Notes under the pieces: generated by a model
What the model saw: only the letters and a program-made list of their open reading frames with translations
Told to the model about the DNA's origin: nothing
Databases searched by the model: none
Source: Capnocytophaga granulosa ATCC 51502
Lineage (GTDB): Bacteria; Bacteroidota; Bacteroidia; Flavobacteriales; Flavobacteriaceae
Direction of reading: 5' to 3'
DNA: 64,000 bases
Assembly: GCF_000411115.1 (NCBI RefSeq)
Contig: NZ_KE150253.1
Span: 496,001 to 560,000 of the forward strand
Part shown: in pieces, positions 39,301 through 46,574 of the stretch
How the letters are laid out: the number at the start of each line of letters is the position of its first letter
How positions within the stretch are numbered: position 1 is the stretch's first letter
Position numbers and translations under genes: made by a program

Positions 39301-40380
39301 CAGCCCGCCAATGATTTGCAAATAGACCTGAAGGCCGATCGTGAGTATATAGACAACTTTGAAGAGACCTTCAATGCCGTACCAGGGTATTATAATCCGC
39401 TAATAGGCAATACTACGGGGAACTTTATGATCTCCGATAATATGATATTGACCTCTTTCATGGCATCGGATGAGTATAGCTCTAAGGCCTTTGAGAAGTT
39501 CAAGGATAATAGAATCGTCATTGCAAGGCGCTTAGCCGCACAGCGAGGTATCAACCTTTCTGACCCTAACAACCTTGATGCCGATGGCTTTCCTAAGGGC
39601 TATGGCAAGAACAACCAAGCAGTGCTGATGCCTGCTTTCTATGCCGCTTATACCGGGCGAGATGCCGAAGGGGTAACCTTGGGTGCTTTCCGCAGCTTCC
39701 CAATTCCTGCTTGGACAGTGCGTTATTCAGGACTGATGCGCCTTGAGAGCTTCAAGAATACTTTCCGCCGCTTCTCCCTCACCCATGGCTATCGTGCCAG
39801 CTATGCCTTGAGTGATTTCCGTACCAATCTGGAATATGTCAAGAATCCAGACCAGTTAGACCAAGGAGGTAATTTCCGCAACGAAAAGCTCTTTACCAAT
39901 GTGAACCTCGTAGAGCAGTTCTCTCCGCTGATTCGTATAGATGCCGAATTGCAGAACTCTCTGAGTGTAATGGGAGAAATACGTCGCGACCGTACCATCT
40001 CTATCAGCTTGGATAACAACTATCTCACCGAGCTTATGCGCCGAGAATACCGATTGGGCTTGGGTTATCGTATCAAGGATATCAGCTTTGCCTCCCGCTT
40101 CAATGGGCACGATGTGATTATCAAGAGTGACCTGAACCTCAAGGCCGATATTGCCCTACGTCGTGACTTTACCGTGATCCGCAATATGGAACTCAATGAT
40201 AACCAAGTAACCAACGGGCAAACCTCTTGGCTAGGTCGTTTCACGGCAGATTACTCGTTCTCTAAGAACCTGTCAGGAATCTTCTATTTTGATTATTCCT
40301 TCTCTAAATACGCCATCTCTACCTCTTTCCCAATGACGACCATACGTACGGGAATTACAGTGAGATATACGTTTAATTAG
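33301..40380 (+). CDS. sprA: T9SS outer membrane translocon / gliding motility protein SprA
   Basis: 2359 residues, the usual giant size. Signal peptide 1-24 (ends FEAFAQ). Early motif YKYNAALDKYVYSEKVGEYD and repeated outer-membrane strand patterns (RTTITGVFSEQRSQSQTVTA, ELPFLTRLLNKVPSLQSD, GEMAFLHPSSP, AYLDDFEAAQTTVDIRGMRS) are typical of SprA. Ends with aromatic beta strands (TTIRTGITVRYTFN). SprA forms the 36-strand barrel that exports T9SS cargo. The three metalloproteases in this window carry T9SS sorting domains and are likely clients. The stop codon TAG lies at the start of a heptad array. Confidence 0.97.
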   Translation: MNGKLFIKLFFFFFMLHAFEAFAQEKDTTEKKKDTIKTSRSLRRLLLKDSDRISRKYKYNAALDKYVYSEKVGEYDISTPIFLTPQEYESLVMRERMGLYFREKSRAMQPTAQGQTPNNAQRDLLPEFYVKSELFESIFGGNNIDIIPQGNVAFDLGLRYTKNDNPSISPEYRSSYGIDFDQRISLGIQGKVGTRLSINAMYDTQATFDFQNVFKLEYTPNEDDIVRKVELGNVSLPLNSSLITGAQSLFGVKTELQFGRTTITGVFSEQRSQSQTVTAQGGGTMQDFEIRALDYDENRNYFLSQFFRDQYDRALENYPYIRSKVQIVRVEVWATNRSNRTSNIRNIVALQDLGEAKAENTRIAGNAPVGFFRGSIGDRPTNEANKYDPTRIDSPQSVLTKEIRDVATIRSGFGTMSSLVNEGFDYAVLENAQKLEEGRDFKVNKQLGYISLSQRLNNDEILAVAYQYTYEGNVYQVGEFANDGISATTNAYIAGQNKITNNCLVLKMLKSNRLVTGDPIWNLMMKNVYSLNAVQINPDNFRMNIFYNDPSPVNYIAPVDEATWNRELTRKILLQLFNFDRLNAYNDPENGGDGFFDFVDGITIDPEYGKIIFTKVEPFGKYLYDKLGGGSRYNDPTAYQSTSTAWNANQKKYVFRSLYTDIKAKALEDAERNKFTLKGRYKSKGGRGISLGAYNVPRGSVRVTVGGRILQEGIDYTVNYQQGTVQIIDPTIENSNLPIQVSVENNLIFGGQSRRFMGVNVEHKFSDKFVVGTSLINMHERPYTRKANYGQEPVNNTIFGFGGSYSTELPFLTRLLNKVPSLQSDVASNLSVRGEMAFLHPSSPRSSDFDGEATAYLDDFEAAQTTVDIRGMRSWSLASTPLRFGQGSYPNQTLYGNAPEDVDNLKNGYGRAKLAWYSIDPVFYGNNKPGDVNASEISKNSTRRVYVKEIFPERELAQGDLLVQNTLDLAYYPNAKGSYNNNPQAMSSLAASDKWGGIMRGISATNFEENNIEYIQFWVLDPYTSGEFTPSASGELVFDLGNISEDILKDGRKQYENGLPGLSIQSPTYTTAWGKTPVSQSLLYAFDSNQENRALQDIGLDGLTDEQERAIYANNLVDSPTDPALDNYEYYLSRSGGVLNRYYNYNGTQGNSPVAGNSQAASLNPDTEDVNKDNTMSTVNSYYEYRVPIHGNVQRTDRYVSDIKEVYAETPDGQPVFARWIQYKIPIKDANRREYGGGGDLRSVTHIRMYLTGFASDVVLRFGTLDLVRGDWRHYTKSLKDDLSAPDAGASTEIGSVNLIENGTRQPIPYRMPPGVYREQINQNNTIVSQNEQSLSYTVCDLSPRDARGVYKNLHADLRQYKRIKMFVHAERYKNQPLADGELVAFVRLGSDLSENFYQVELPLQVTPAGAYLAEGIWPAANSFDIPMDALTQMKAKGINSGNLANLTYYDAALNHIASPTTTPHVMGQNRYAIKGNPSLADVQIIMVGIKNATSNHVCGEVWFNELRMAELENKGGWAGIAAVDLNAADFMDMSVTGKISTVGFGTVEQKPNERSREEVKQLDAMMNINAGKLFPKKWNVQMPVGLNRSSSVATPEYDPQYEDIKLKDRIAAAQTQAQKDLIKEQAEDYTLRRGISLIGVKKNLGEGEKAKVYSIENFTLNYAYNQMDHHDFEIESQREQNVRTGALYAHAFEQKKWEPFKGNQQVSASKYLKWLSEVNFNFLPNNIYIGPTITRAFARQRFREVYPLGVNPDNQVPLPELQQRNYLFDWQYGINYSLTKSLKVSYDATNSNIVRNYYRYNNIGERELNKELTLWHDFWNQGTPNHFMSAFKVNYELPLDKLPYLSFVKASYSYTGDFDWQRGSEALTQVAGHQINKVQNANTHNLTANMTFDRFYSSLGVKNKGLGQKSTGKDHLLRLATMIKRIGVSYTETNGSMLPGYLPQVGFFGTSQPSLPFVFGWQDDIRYEAGRRGWLTRFDDFNEQFIRSTNKTLNLTASLQPANDLQIDLKADREYIDNFEETFNAVPGYYNPLIGNTTGNFMISDNMILTSFMASDEYSSKAFEKFKDNRIVIARRLAAQRGINLSDPNNLDADGFPKGYGKNNQAVLMPAFYAAYTGRDAEGVTLGAFRSFPIPAWTVRYSGLMRLESFKNTFRRFSLTHGYRASYALSDFRTNLEYVKNPDQLDQGGNFRNEKLFTNVNLVEQFSPLIRIDAELQNSLSVMGEIRRDRTISISLDNNYLTELMRREYRLGLGYRIKDISFASRFNGHDVIIKSDLNLKADIALRRDFTVIRNMELNDNQVTNGQTSWLGRFTADYSFSKNLSGIFYFDYSFSKYAISTSFPMTTIRTGITVRYTFN

Positions 40381-40420
40381 TGACAAGTGACGAGTGACAA
40401 ATGACAAGTGACTAATGATA
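40378..40420 (+). repeat. Heptad array at the sprA 3' end
   Basis: Starts with the stop: TAGTGAC, AAGTGAC, GAGTGAC, AAATGAC, AAGTGAC, TAATGAT. Exact 7-base steps. Confidence 0.85.
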
Positions 40421-40527
40421 AATGCAAATCAATAGTTGAAAAATATTTGTATAATCTAATTCGTTAAGACGCAATTTATTGCGTCTTAGATAGTTAGTGA
40501 ATAGTATTTTAACTATTGATTTGCATT
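40421..40527. repeat. Nested-palindrome repeat element, short copy
   Basis: Perfect 17-bp terminal inverted repeats AATGCAAATCAATAGTT (40421-40437) and its complement (40511-40527), with one central 22-bp palindrome AAGACGCAAT..ATTGCGTCTT (40466-40487). Same arms and centre as at 24745-24920, but with one central palindrome instead of two. 107 bases long. Confidence 0.8.
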
Positions 40528-40573
40528 AATGGTATTAACCTTATATTTTTAAAATACTATAATACTTAAAAAA

Positions 40574-41152
40574 ATGAAAAAAATATTAATGACTATAGCG
40601 TTTGCTGCTCTTACCATAGCAGGCGCTAACGCACAAGTAAAATTTGGCGTTCGTGCAGGGCTTAACCTTGCTGATGTAGCTTCTAAAACAGATGGTGTAA
40701 AAGATGAGACAAAAATTCGTCCTTCTTTCTATGTGGGAGGTTTGGCAGAATTTGCCTTTAACGATGTCGTTCTTATGGAGGCAGGTCTTACTTATTCTAA
40801 CCAAGGGTATAAGGCTAAAGAAGGTAACGATAAGGATATGCAATACACCCTTAACCTTCCTATATGGGTTAAGTATGATTTTGCAGGCTTCCGTCCTAAA
40901 GCAGGACTCTATGCAGGTTATATTGTTGAGCGTAAAGCAGAATGGGGAGGTAGGACAGTAATAAGAGATAGAGGTGCTTACAACTACTTTGACTATGGTA
41001 TCAGCTTAGGAGCAGAATACAACTTGCCTAACAATGGTTTGTTCTTTGAAGCCTCTTATAACTGGGGCTTGGCGAATCTCCGAAAGAATGGAGACGCTAA
41101 AAATTACATTAACAATCGTGTAATTCAAGTAGGGGTAGGGTATAAGTTCTAA
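40574..41152 (+). CDS. Porin-family (PorT/OmpX-like) outer membrane protein, tandem copy 1
   Basis: 192 residues. Signal peptide 1-20 (AGANAQ), VKFGVRAGLNLADVASK, then alternating strands (AFNDVVLMEAGLTYSNQGYK, WVKYDFAGFRPKAGLYAGYI, EYNLPNNGLFFEASYNWGLA) and terminal QVGVGYKF. Predicted eight-strand-type barrel in the outer membrane. Nearly identical to the next two genes apart from the putative surface loops (residues about 33-47, 80-92 and 115-135). Function unknown. Confidence 0.85.
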   Translation: MKKILMTIAFAALTIAGANAQVKFGVRAGLNLADVASKTDGVKDETKIRPSFYVGGLAEFAFNDVVLMEAGLTYSNQGYKAKEGNDKDMQYTLNLPIWVKYDFAGFRPKAGLYAGYIVERKAEWGGRTVIRDRGAYNYFDYGISLGAEYNLPNNGLFFEASYNWGLANLRKNGDAKNYINNRVIQVGVGYKF

Positions 41153-41275
41153 TTCCTTATTGGGAAGAGAGAAAAGTGACTTTGGCATGTTTTTTGAAAC
41201 ATTAGTGTCAGTTAATCAAGGATTGAAATATAGCTAATAACTCTATATTTCTAAAATCCCATAACCTTTAAAAAG
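41153..41275 (+). repeat. Duplicated 123-bp spacer, copy 1
   Basis: Spacer after porin copy 1. The same 123-base spacer, nearly identical over its first 105 bases, follows porin copy 2 at 41858-41980. Includes TTGGGAAGAGAGAAAAGTGA and CAAGGATTGAAATATAGC, and probably a promoter for the next gene (CTATATTTCT). Confidence 0.85.
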
Positions 41276-41857
41276 ATGAAAAAAATTTTAATAACTGTAG
41301 TGTTTGCAGCCCTTGCCATAGCAGGAGCTAATGCACAAGTAAAATTTGGCGTTCGTGCAGGGCTTAACCACACGGATCAGGCTGTTAAAGAATATGATAT
41401 CAAGCAGGAAACAGTACCTCGTATTTCTTTTTATGTAGGTGGCTTGGCAGAGTATGCCTTTAATGATGTTGTCCTTATGGATGCAGGTCTTACCTACTCT
41501 AATCAAGGATATAAGACAAAAATAGGAGACGGAAAAGTTATAGACCATACCCTTAACCTCCCTGTATGGTTCAAGTACGACTTTGCTGGTTTCCGTCCTA
41601 AAGCAGGACTCTATGCAGGTTATATTCTTAATCATGAATTAAAAGGTAATACAAGCTCTTCTTATTCCATAAAAGATGAGGATTACAACCACTTTGACTA
41701 TGGTATAGGTCTAGGTGCTGAGTATAACCTCCCTAACAATGGTTTGTTCTTTGAAGCCTCTTATAACTGGGGCTTGGCGAATCTTAAAAAAAATGGAGAT
41801 GCTAAGAACTATGAGAACAATCGTGTGATTCAAGTAGGGGTAGGGTATAAGTTCTAA
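41276..41857 (+). CDS. Porin-family (PorT/OmpX-like) outer membrane protein, tandem copy 2
   Basis: 193 residues, same layout as copy 1: signal peptide ending AGANAQ, VKFGVRAGLNHTDQAVKEYD, then barrel strands and terminal QVGVGYKF. Differs mainly in the loops (DIKQETVPRIS, TKIGDGKVIDHT, LKGNTSSSYSIKDEDYN). The shared 123-base spacers and a 702/705-base gene spacing show tandem duplication of gene plus spacer. Confidence 0.85.
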   Translation: MKKILITVVFAALAIAGANAQVKFGVRAGLNHTDQAVKEYDIKQETVPRISFYVGGLAEYAFNDVVLMDAGLTYSNQGYKTKIGDGKVIDHTLNLPVWFKYDFAGFRPKAGLYAGYILNHELKGNTSSSYSIKDEDYNHFDYGIGLGAEYNLPNNGLFFEASYNWGLANLKKNGDAKNYENNRVIQVGVGYKF

Positions 41858-41980
41858 TTCCTTATTGGGAAGAGAGAAAAGTGACTTTGGCATGGTTTTT
41901 GAGACATTAGTGTCAGTTAATCAAGGATTGAAATATAGCTAATAACTCTATATTTCTAAAATCCTATAATACTTAAAATA
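41858..41980 (+). repeat. Duplicated 123-bp spacer, copy 2
   Basis: Nearly identical to 41153-41275; most differences are in the last 20 bases, next to the start codon. Confidence 0.85.
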
Positions 41981-42559
41981 ATGAAAAAAATTTTAATGAC
42001 TGTAGCGTTTGCAGCCCTTGCCATAGCAGGAGCTAACGCACAAACAAAATTTGGCGTTCGTGCAGGGCTTAACCTTGCTGATGTAGCTCTTAAATCAGGG
42101 GATGTAAAGCAAGAATCTAAAATTCGCCCTGCTTTCTATGTAGGAGGTTTGGCAGAATTTGCCTTTAACGATGTAGTCCTTATGGATGCAGGACTTACTT
42201 ACTCTAACCAAGGAGCTAAAGCCAAAGAAGGAGATGGTGCACTTAGACAACATGCTCTCAACCTCCCTGTATGGTTTAAGTACGACTTTGCTGGTTTTCG
42301 CCCTAAAGCAGGACTCTATGCAGGTTATATCCTTAGCCAACAATTAAAAACAGGAAATGAGATAACCACTGTAGATAAAGATGATTATAAACATTTTGAT
42401 TATGGTATTGGTTTAGGCGTAGAATACAACTTGCCAAACAATGGTTTGTTCTTTGAAGCCTCTTATAACTGGGGGTTGGCGAATTTGGAAAAAAATGGAG
42501 ATTCCAAAAACTATGCTAACAACCGTGTAATCCAAGTAGGGGTAGGGTATAAGTTCTAA
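41981..42559 (+). CDS. Porin-family (PorT/OmpX-like) outer membrane protein, tandem copy 3
   Basis: 192 residues. Signal peptide ending AGANAQ, TKFGVRAGLNLADVALKSGD, conserved strands, terminal QVGVGYKF. Closer to copy 1 in the first loop (LADVA, KIRPA) but with its own third loop (LKTGNEITTVDKDDYK). The mixture suggests recombination among copies. Followed by a strong terminator shared with the convergent M1 peptidase gene. Confidence 0.85.
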   Translation: MKKILMTVAFAALAIAGANAQTKFGVRAGLNLADVALKSGDVKQESKIRPAFYVGGLAEFAFNDVVLMDAGLTYSNQGAKAKEGDGALRQHALNLPVWFKYDFAGFRPKAGLYAGYILSQQLKTGNEITTVDKDDYKHFDYGIGLGVEYNLPNNGLFFEASYNWGLANLEKNGDSKNYANNRVIQVGVGYKF

Positions 42560-42593
42560 TATCCCCCTGACCCCCGAAGGGGGGCAGAAATAC

Positions 42594-42631
42594 AAGAAGC
42601 CGTTCCAAAAATCAGGAACGGCTTCTCTTTT
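42594..42631. terminator. Bidirectional terminator between porin copy 3 and the M1 peptidase gene
   Basis: AGAAGCCGTTCC, loop AAAAATCA, GGAACGGCTTCT then CTTTT. A perfect 12-bp stem between convergent genes. Confidence 0.85.
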
Positions 42632-42655
42632 GTAATATAAAAACTAATACCCTTA

Positions 42656-44506
42656 CTATGGTTGGAAAGTATTGTTGTCTCTATTGATATCAGTGGTGAT
42701 ATTATAGGGGTCAATCACTACTTTTTGTATATTTTCAAAAGGAATAGCTACCTCAAAGCTATAGGTAGGATAAGCCCAACCCCAAGCAGGAAGCACTTTG
42801 CGTTCATAACTATAAGGATTTTCCTTTTCACCAAATTGCATACGTAGCGGAATGTAATAGTAATGTGTATTACCGCTCTTATCTACTACAAATACATCGG
42901 CAGGGAGGGGCATACGATCCACGCGGCGTAGAGTGATTTGGGTTTGTTGTCCCTTAGCTTCCACTTTCTCTACTGCATAATCCACATGATCAGGGGTTTG
43001 CATGAACTCATTGAGGTACCAATCCAATTGCATGCCTGAAACCTCTTCTGCACAACGGATAAAGTCATGAGGTTGTGGGTGCTTGAAGGCAAATCTCTTG
43101 TAATAAAGCTGAAGGGTTTTCTCTACATTCTTTTCTCCTATGATATACTCCAATTGGCGGAGGAAAAGTGCTCCCTTCACATAAGCGGTAATCGAATAAG
43201 CATAATTGGTATCGAAGCGGTCGGAGTGATGGGTAGGAGTTTCTTCAAACTTAGACTTGACATACCTATCATAAGACCTATAAAAGCTAGTGAAAGGTGC
43301 CACTCCAGTGATACGGCTCAAGGCTAAGTCCTGAATATAAGAGGTGAAGCCTTCGTCCAACCATGGGTAGTGTGTCTCGTCAGAGGCCAAAATGTGCTGG
43401 AACCAAGCGTGACCTAACTCATGTACGGCAGTGCTAAGAAGACTTTCGTATGCCTCTTCTCCTTCTATAAGGGTGCACATGGCGTATTCCATACCTCCAT
43501 CACCTCCTTGGATAAAGGAGTACTGGCGCCAAGGATATTTGCCGACAAACTTATTATAGAAGTCAAAGGTCTTGAGCATATCGGGCTGGATACGCTTCCA
43601 CACTTCGGGGTATTTCTTGTATAGGAAGTGTAGGGTGATGCCATTGCCAGCATCGTGCTTGTCATGGATAAACTGAGGGTCAGCTGCCCAAGTAAAGTCA
43701 TGTACCTGAGGCGCATAGAAGTGCCAAGTACGGGTTTTGCCCTTTACTTTGGGAACCTTCACTCCAGTATCTTCGTAGCCAAAACCAATCTCATTGTTGT
43801 TCTGCAAGTAGCCAGAGCCACCTACGATATAGTCCTTATCAAGGGTAATTTTCACATCAAAGTTACCCCATACGCCATAGAACTCACGAGCGATATATTC
43901 GGTAGTATCCCAGCCGCGGTAGTCGTATTCGGCTATTTTAGGATACCATTGGCTCATGGAGAGTGCTACTCCGTCGGGGCTGTTTCTACCAGTACGGCGA
44001 ATCATCACAGGGGCTTGTCCTGCGAAGTCCATCTTGAAGGTAGTGCTTTTGTGTGGAGCAATAGGTTTGTTGAGTTCTACCTTTAGAATAGTCCCCTCAG
44101 TGTGATACTTGACAGGGGAGCCATCTTGAGTGAGGTTACTTACCTTTAGATAACCAATCTCATCGGGCTTAAGGGAGGCAATACGGCTTTCATATTGAGG
44201 GTTTTCCTTAGTGCCTTTGTTAATAGCCATACGACTATCAGGGTCGCGGATAGTCCTGAGGCGGGCGTCCATCTCGCTATCGGGTTGGAAAGCATTTAGG
44301 AAAAGATGATAGAAAACCACCTTGAGCGTATCAGGGGAATTGTTCGTGTAGGTGAGTTCTTGTTTTCCCGTGTATTGGTAGTTTTTTACGTCCATATTGA
44401 CCTCCATTTTGTAGTCTACATGTTGTTGCCAATAGGGAGCGTTTTGCCCTTGGAGGGTGCCTACAAAAGAAAGCGCCACAAGGGAGAGCATGCGTTGGTA
44501 ATTCAT
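42656..44506 (-). CDS. M1 family metallopeptidase (aminopeptidase N-like)
   Basis: 616 residues from the ATG at 44506. Signal peptide ends near TLQGQ (residue 21). N-terminal beta saddle, then the gluzincin site H362-E-L-G-H366 with E385 (WLDEGF) 19 residues after H366, as required. The exopeptidase loop reads GGMEYAM where classical M1 enzymes have GAMEN. A proton-donor Tyr region (DTNYAYSITAYVKGALFL) follows. Periplasmic or surface aminopeptidase that likely trims peptides for this protein-using organism. A -7 box lies at 44535-44542 on the minus strand. Confidence 0.93.
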   Translation of the reverse strand: MNYQRMLSLVALSFVGTLQGQNAPYWQQHVDYKMEVNMDVKNYQYTGKQELTYTNNSPDTLKVVFYHLFLNAFQPDSEMDARLRTIRDPDSRMAINKGTKENPQYESRIASLKPDEIGYLKVSNLTQDGSPVKYHTEGTILKVELNKPIAPHKSTTFKMDFAGQAPVMIRRTGRNSPDGVALSMSQWYPKIAEYDYRGWDTTEYIAREFYGVWGNFDVKITLDKDYIVGGSGYLQNNNEIGFGYEDTGVKVPKVKGKTRTWHFYAPQVHDFTWAADPQFIHDKHDAGNGITLHFLYKKYPEVWKRIQPDMLKTFDFYNKFVGKYPWRQYSFIQGGDGGMEYAMCTLIEGEEAYESLLSTAVHELGHAWFQHILASDETHYPWLDEGFTSYIQDLALSRITGVAPFTSFYRSYDRYVKSKFEETPTHHSDRFDTNYAYSITAYVKGALFLRQLEYIIGEKNVEKTLQLYYKRFAFKHPQPHDFIRCAEEVSGMQLDWYLNEFMQTPDHVDYAVEKVEAKGQQTQITLRRVDRMPLPADVFVVDKSGNTHYYYIPLRMQFGEKENPYSYERKVLPAWGWAYPTYSFEVAIPFENIQKVVIDPYNITTDINRDNNTFQP

Positions 44507-44534
44507 CACTTATACAGTTTTGCAATTATGGACA

Positions 44535-44542
44535 CAAAGTTA
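44535..44542 (-). promoter_or_regulatory. Candidate -7 box of the M1 peptidase gene
   Basis: Minus strand TAACTTTG followed by TG, 28 bases upstream of the ATG. No -33 TTG found. Confidence 0.4.
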
Positions 44543-44610
44543 CGAATTTTATAGCACATTTTAAAGTGAAAAATAAAAAACTTAAGGGTGTATATGTGAT
44601 TTTTTTTCCT

Positions 44611-44618
44611 TACTTTTG
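44611..44618 (+). promoter_or_regulatory. Candidate -7 box of the exonuclease gene
   Basis: TACTTTTG followed by TA, 28 bases before the ATG at 44647. It supports that ATG over upstream in-frame starts, which would lie before the promoter. Confidence 0.45.
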
Positions 44619-44646
44619 TACTCTCTTATCTTGTAAAAACATTCTA

Positions 44647-45417
44647 ATGGAACTGAACCTTACCCGCCCGATTTGTTTCTTTGATTTAGAGACTACAGGC
44701 ACCGATGTATCCCGCGATCGTATCGTAGAAATCTCTGTACTTAAGGTATATCCTAATGGTAATAGAGAGAGTAAGACATGGCTGGTGAATCCTACCGTAC
44801 CCATTCCGCCTGCCTCTACCGATATTCATGGGATCAGCGATGCTATGGTCGCCCAAGCCCCGACCTTCAAGGAGCTGGCCAAGCAGATACATACAATGAT
44901 CAAAGACTCCGATTTAGCGGGCTATAACTCCGATCGCTTTGATATACCCCTACTGGCCGAGGAGCTATTGCGTGCAGGGGTAGATTTTGACCTCAAGAAC
45001 CGTGTAACGGTAGATGTACAAACGATCTTCCACAAAATGGAACAGCGCACCCTTTCTGCCGCTTATAAGTTCTATTGCAAGAAATCCTTGGACAATGCCC
45101 ACTCTGCCGAGGCCGACACTACAGCGACCTATGAGATTCTCAAGGCACAACTTGATACCTATGCCGATACCCTGCCCAATGACATCAAACAGCTCAGTGA
45201 CTTCACTACCCGAAAGCAAATAGCTGATTTTGCGGGCTTTATTGCCTATAATGAAAAAGGAGAAGAGATATTTACTTTTGGCAAACACAAAGGGCGCAAG
45301 GTAGAGGAAATCCTGGAGGAAGAACCAGGCTATTTTGGCTGGATGCTCAATGCCGATTTTCCTCTCTATACCAAGAAAGTACTCACAGCAATACGACTTA
45401 GGAAAATGGGGCAATGA
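44647..45417 (+). CDS. DnaQ-like 3'-5' exonuclease with C-terminal DUF3820-type domain
   Basis: 256 residues from the ATG at 44647. DEDDh exonuclease motifs: FFDLETTG (D13, E15), GISDAMVAQAPTF, GYNSDRFDIPLLAEE and HSAEADTTATYEIL. The tail after about residue 200 (FTFGKHKGRKVEEILEEEPG, then YFGWML) matches the small domain seen after exonucleases of the exodeoxyribonuclease X type. Likely works in DNA proofreading or repair. The last codon and stop lie in ATGATTA heptad repeats. Confidence 0.9.
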   Translation: MELNLTRPICFFDLETTGTDVSRDRIVEISVLKVYPNGNRESKTWLVNPTVPIPPASTDIHGISDAMVAQAPTFKELAKQIHTMIKDSDLAGYNSDRFDIPLLAEELLRAGVDFDLKNRVTVDVQTIFHKMEQRTLSAAYKFYCKKSLDNAHSAEADTTATYEILKAQLDTYADTLPNDIKQLSDFTTRKQIADFAGFIAYNEKGEEIFTFGKHKGRKVEEILEEEPGYFGWMLNADFPLYTKKVLTAIRLRKMGQ

Positions 45418-45520
45418 TTAATGATTAATGCCACTAATCAATAGTTGAAATTTACTCACAGACTTTCTAAGACACAATGGATCAATGAGATTATATAGGG
45501 ATTTTAATCCTTGATTCACA
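45415..45520. repeat. Heptad units and a degenerate copy of the nested-palindrome element
   Basis: ATGATTA units (45415-45430) overlap the exonuclease stop. From 45436 AATCAATAGTTGAAATTTAC, TCACAGACTTTCTAAGACAC and AATGG follow the same order as the arm at 60093-60148. The right end (TTTTAATCCTTGATT) is a poor inverted match. A decayed copy. Confidence 0.5.
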
Positions 45521-45530
45521 AGACGAATAA

Positions 45531-45562
45531 AAAAACCGCTTCCTTTTGGGAAGCGGTTTTCC
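45531..45562. terminator. Bidirectional terminator between exonuclease and outer-membrane protein genes
   Basis: AAAACCGCTTCC, loop TTTT, GGGAAGCGGTTTT: a strong hairpin with A and T tracts on both sides, between convergent genes. Confidence 0.88.
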
Positions 45563-45589
45563 TAATTTCTATAAAGAAAAAACTAATTC

Positions 45590-46243
45590 TTAGAAATAAA
45601 GGTTTAGGAGTACAGAAGCTGTTCCGAAACCACTATCAGGAGTACCGATGTTGAAGTTAATAGTAGAAGCATCGTTTACTGATTTGTATTTGAAGAATAC
45701 TCCGTATGAGTATTGTGCTCCTAAAGCTACTTTAGGGAATACAAAGTATTCAGCACCAGCAAAACCTTGTGCACCAATAAGGAAGCTAGTGTTCTTTTTA
45801 GCAGGAGAACCAAAACCAACAAGACCATCAACTCCATAGAAACCTTGTAGGCGAGTAGAGCCTTTTCTCCATTCTTTACCATAACCTACCAAAAGACCAA
45901 ATGCATTAGTTGCATCTACATCTTTTTGTTTTTCAAAAGAGAAAAGAAGGTTAGCAGTGTAACGATCTGCAGTAGTATCAGACGTGAAATTTCTTCCTAC
46001 GAAGCTAACACTTTTATCGAATCCTGGAAGTTGAGTAGCATCATTGCTGTTGAAAGCTACTTTGTTACCAGTACTACCATTGAAAGCATTTCCTACAAAT
46101 TCCAAAGCACTATTGGCATTAAATCCGATAGACCAATCACCTTGTTTTGGTAAGTAGTTTTCTCCTTTAGAAGAAGTAAGTTCTTGAGCATTGGCAACGC
46201 CAAATGCAAATACAGCTAAAGCTGATAAAATAATTTTTTTCAT
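45590..46243 (-). CDS. Small outer membrane beta-barrel protein
   Basis: 217 residues from the ATG at 46243; the upstream in-frame extension precedes the promoter-like box and the signal peptide MKKIILSALAVFAFGVANAQ. Strands such as WSIGFNANSALEFVGNAF, YTANLLFSFEKQKDVDATNA, FGLLVGYGKEWRKGSTRLQG and AQYSYGVFFKYKSV, ending ASVLLNLYF with the C-terminal aromatic residue expected of a barrel. Predicted outer-membrane location; function unknown. Codon choice is clean, suggesting high expression. Confidence 0.8.
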   Translation of the reverse strand: MKKIILSALAVFAFGVANAQELTSSKGENYLPKQGDWSIGFNANSALEFVGNAFNGSTGNKVAFNSNDATQLPGFDKSVSFVGRNFTSDTTADRYTANLLFSFEKQKDVDATNAFGLLVGYGKEWRKGSTRLQGFYGVDGLVGFGSPAKKNTSFLIGAQGFAGAEYFVFPKVALGAQYSYGVFFKYKSVNDASTINFNIGTPDSGFGTASVLLNLYF

Positions 46244-46269
46244 CTTAAAATGTATTTTAAATTTCGGGG

Positions 46270-46277
46270 CAAAGATA
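46270..46277 (-). promoter_or_regulatory. Candidate -7 box of the small outer membrane protein gene
   Basis: Minus strand TATCTTTG followed by CCCC, 27 bases upstream of the ATG. Supports the start at 46243. Confidence 0.45.
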
Positions 46278-46531
46278 GGTTTTTTTTTCAAACAAGAAGG
46301 TATGGATTACATCTTTTTTTGGGTTTTATATGTAACACATTTGTTTTCAATGGGTTGTGAGGGATTGAATTTAAGAAAACAATAACAGAGATTAGTGAAG
46401 AATGAAAAGTAAAGAGAGAAAAAACTATTCGCTCTTCACGCTTCATTCTTTACTAATTTATAAAGAGTATAAATAACAAAACATGGCTGTTAAAAGTTGG
46501 TTTCCATACTAATTAATTCAAAAAAAAATAA

Positions 46532-46539
46532 TACTTTTG
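46532..46539 (+). promoter_or_regulatory. Candidate -7 box of the nqr operon
   Basis: TACTTTTG followed by CA, 36 bases before the nqrA ATG at 46575. This also argues against an upstream nqrA start. Confidence 0.45.
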
Positions 46540-46574
46540 CACGACTTTTTAAGAAACTAACTAATTTATATCCT

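Noticed and set aside
46497-46574. Extended nqrA start
   Set aside because: It would precede the -7 box at 46532 and adds residues not found in NqrA.
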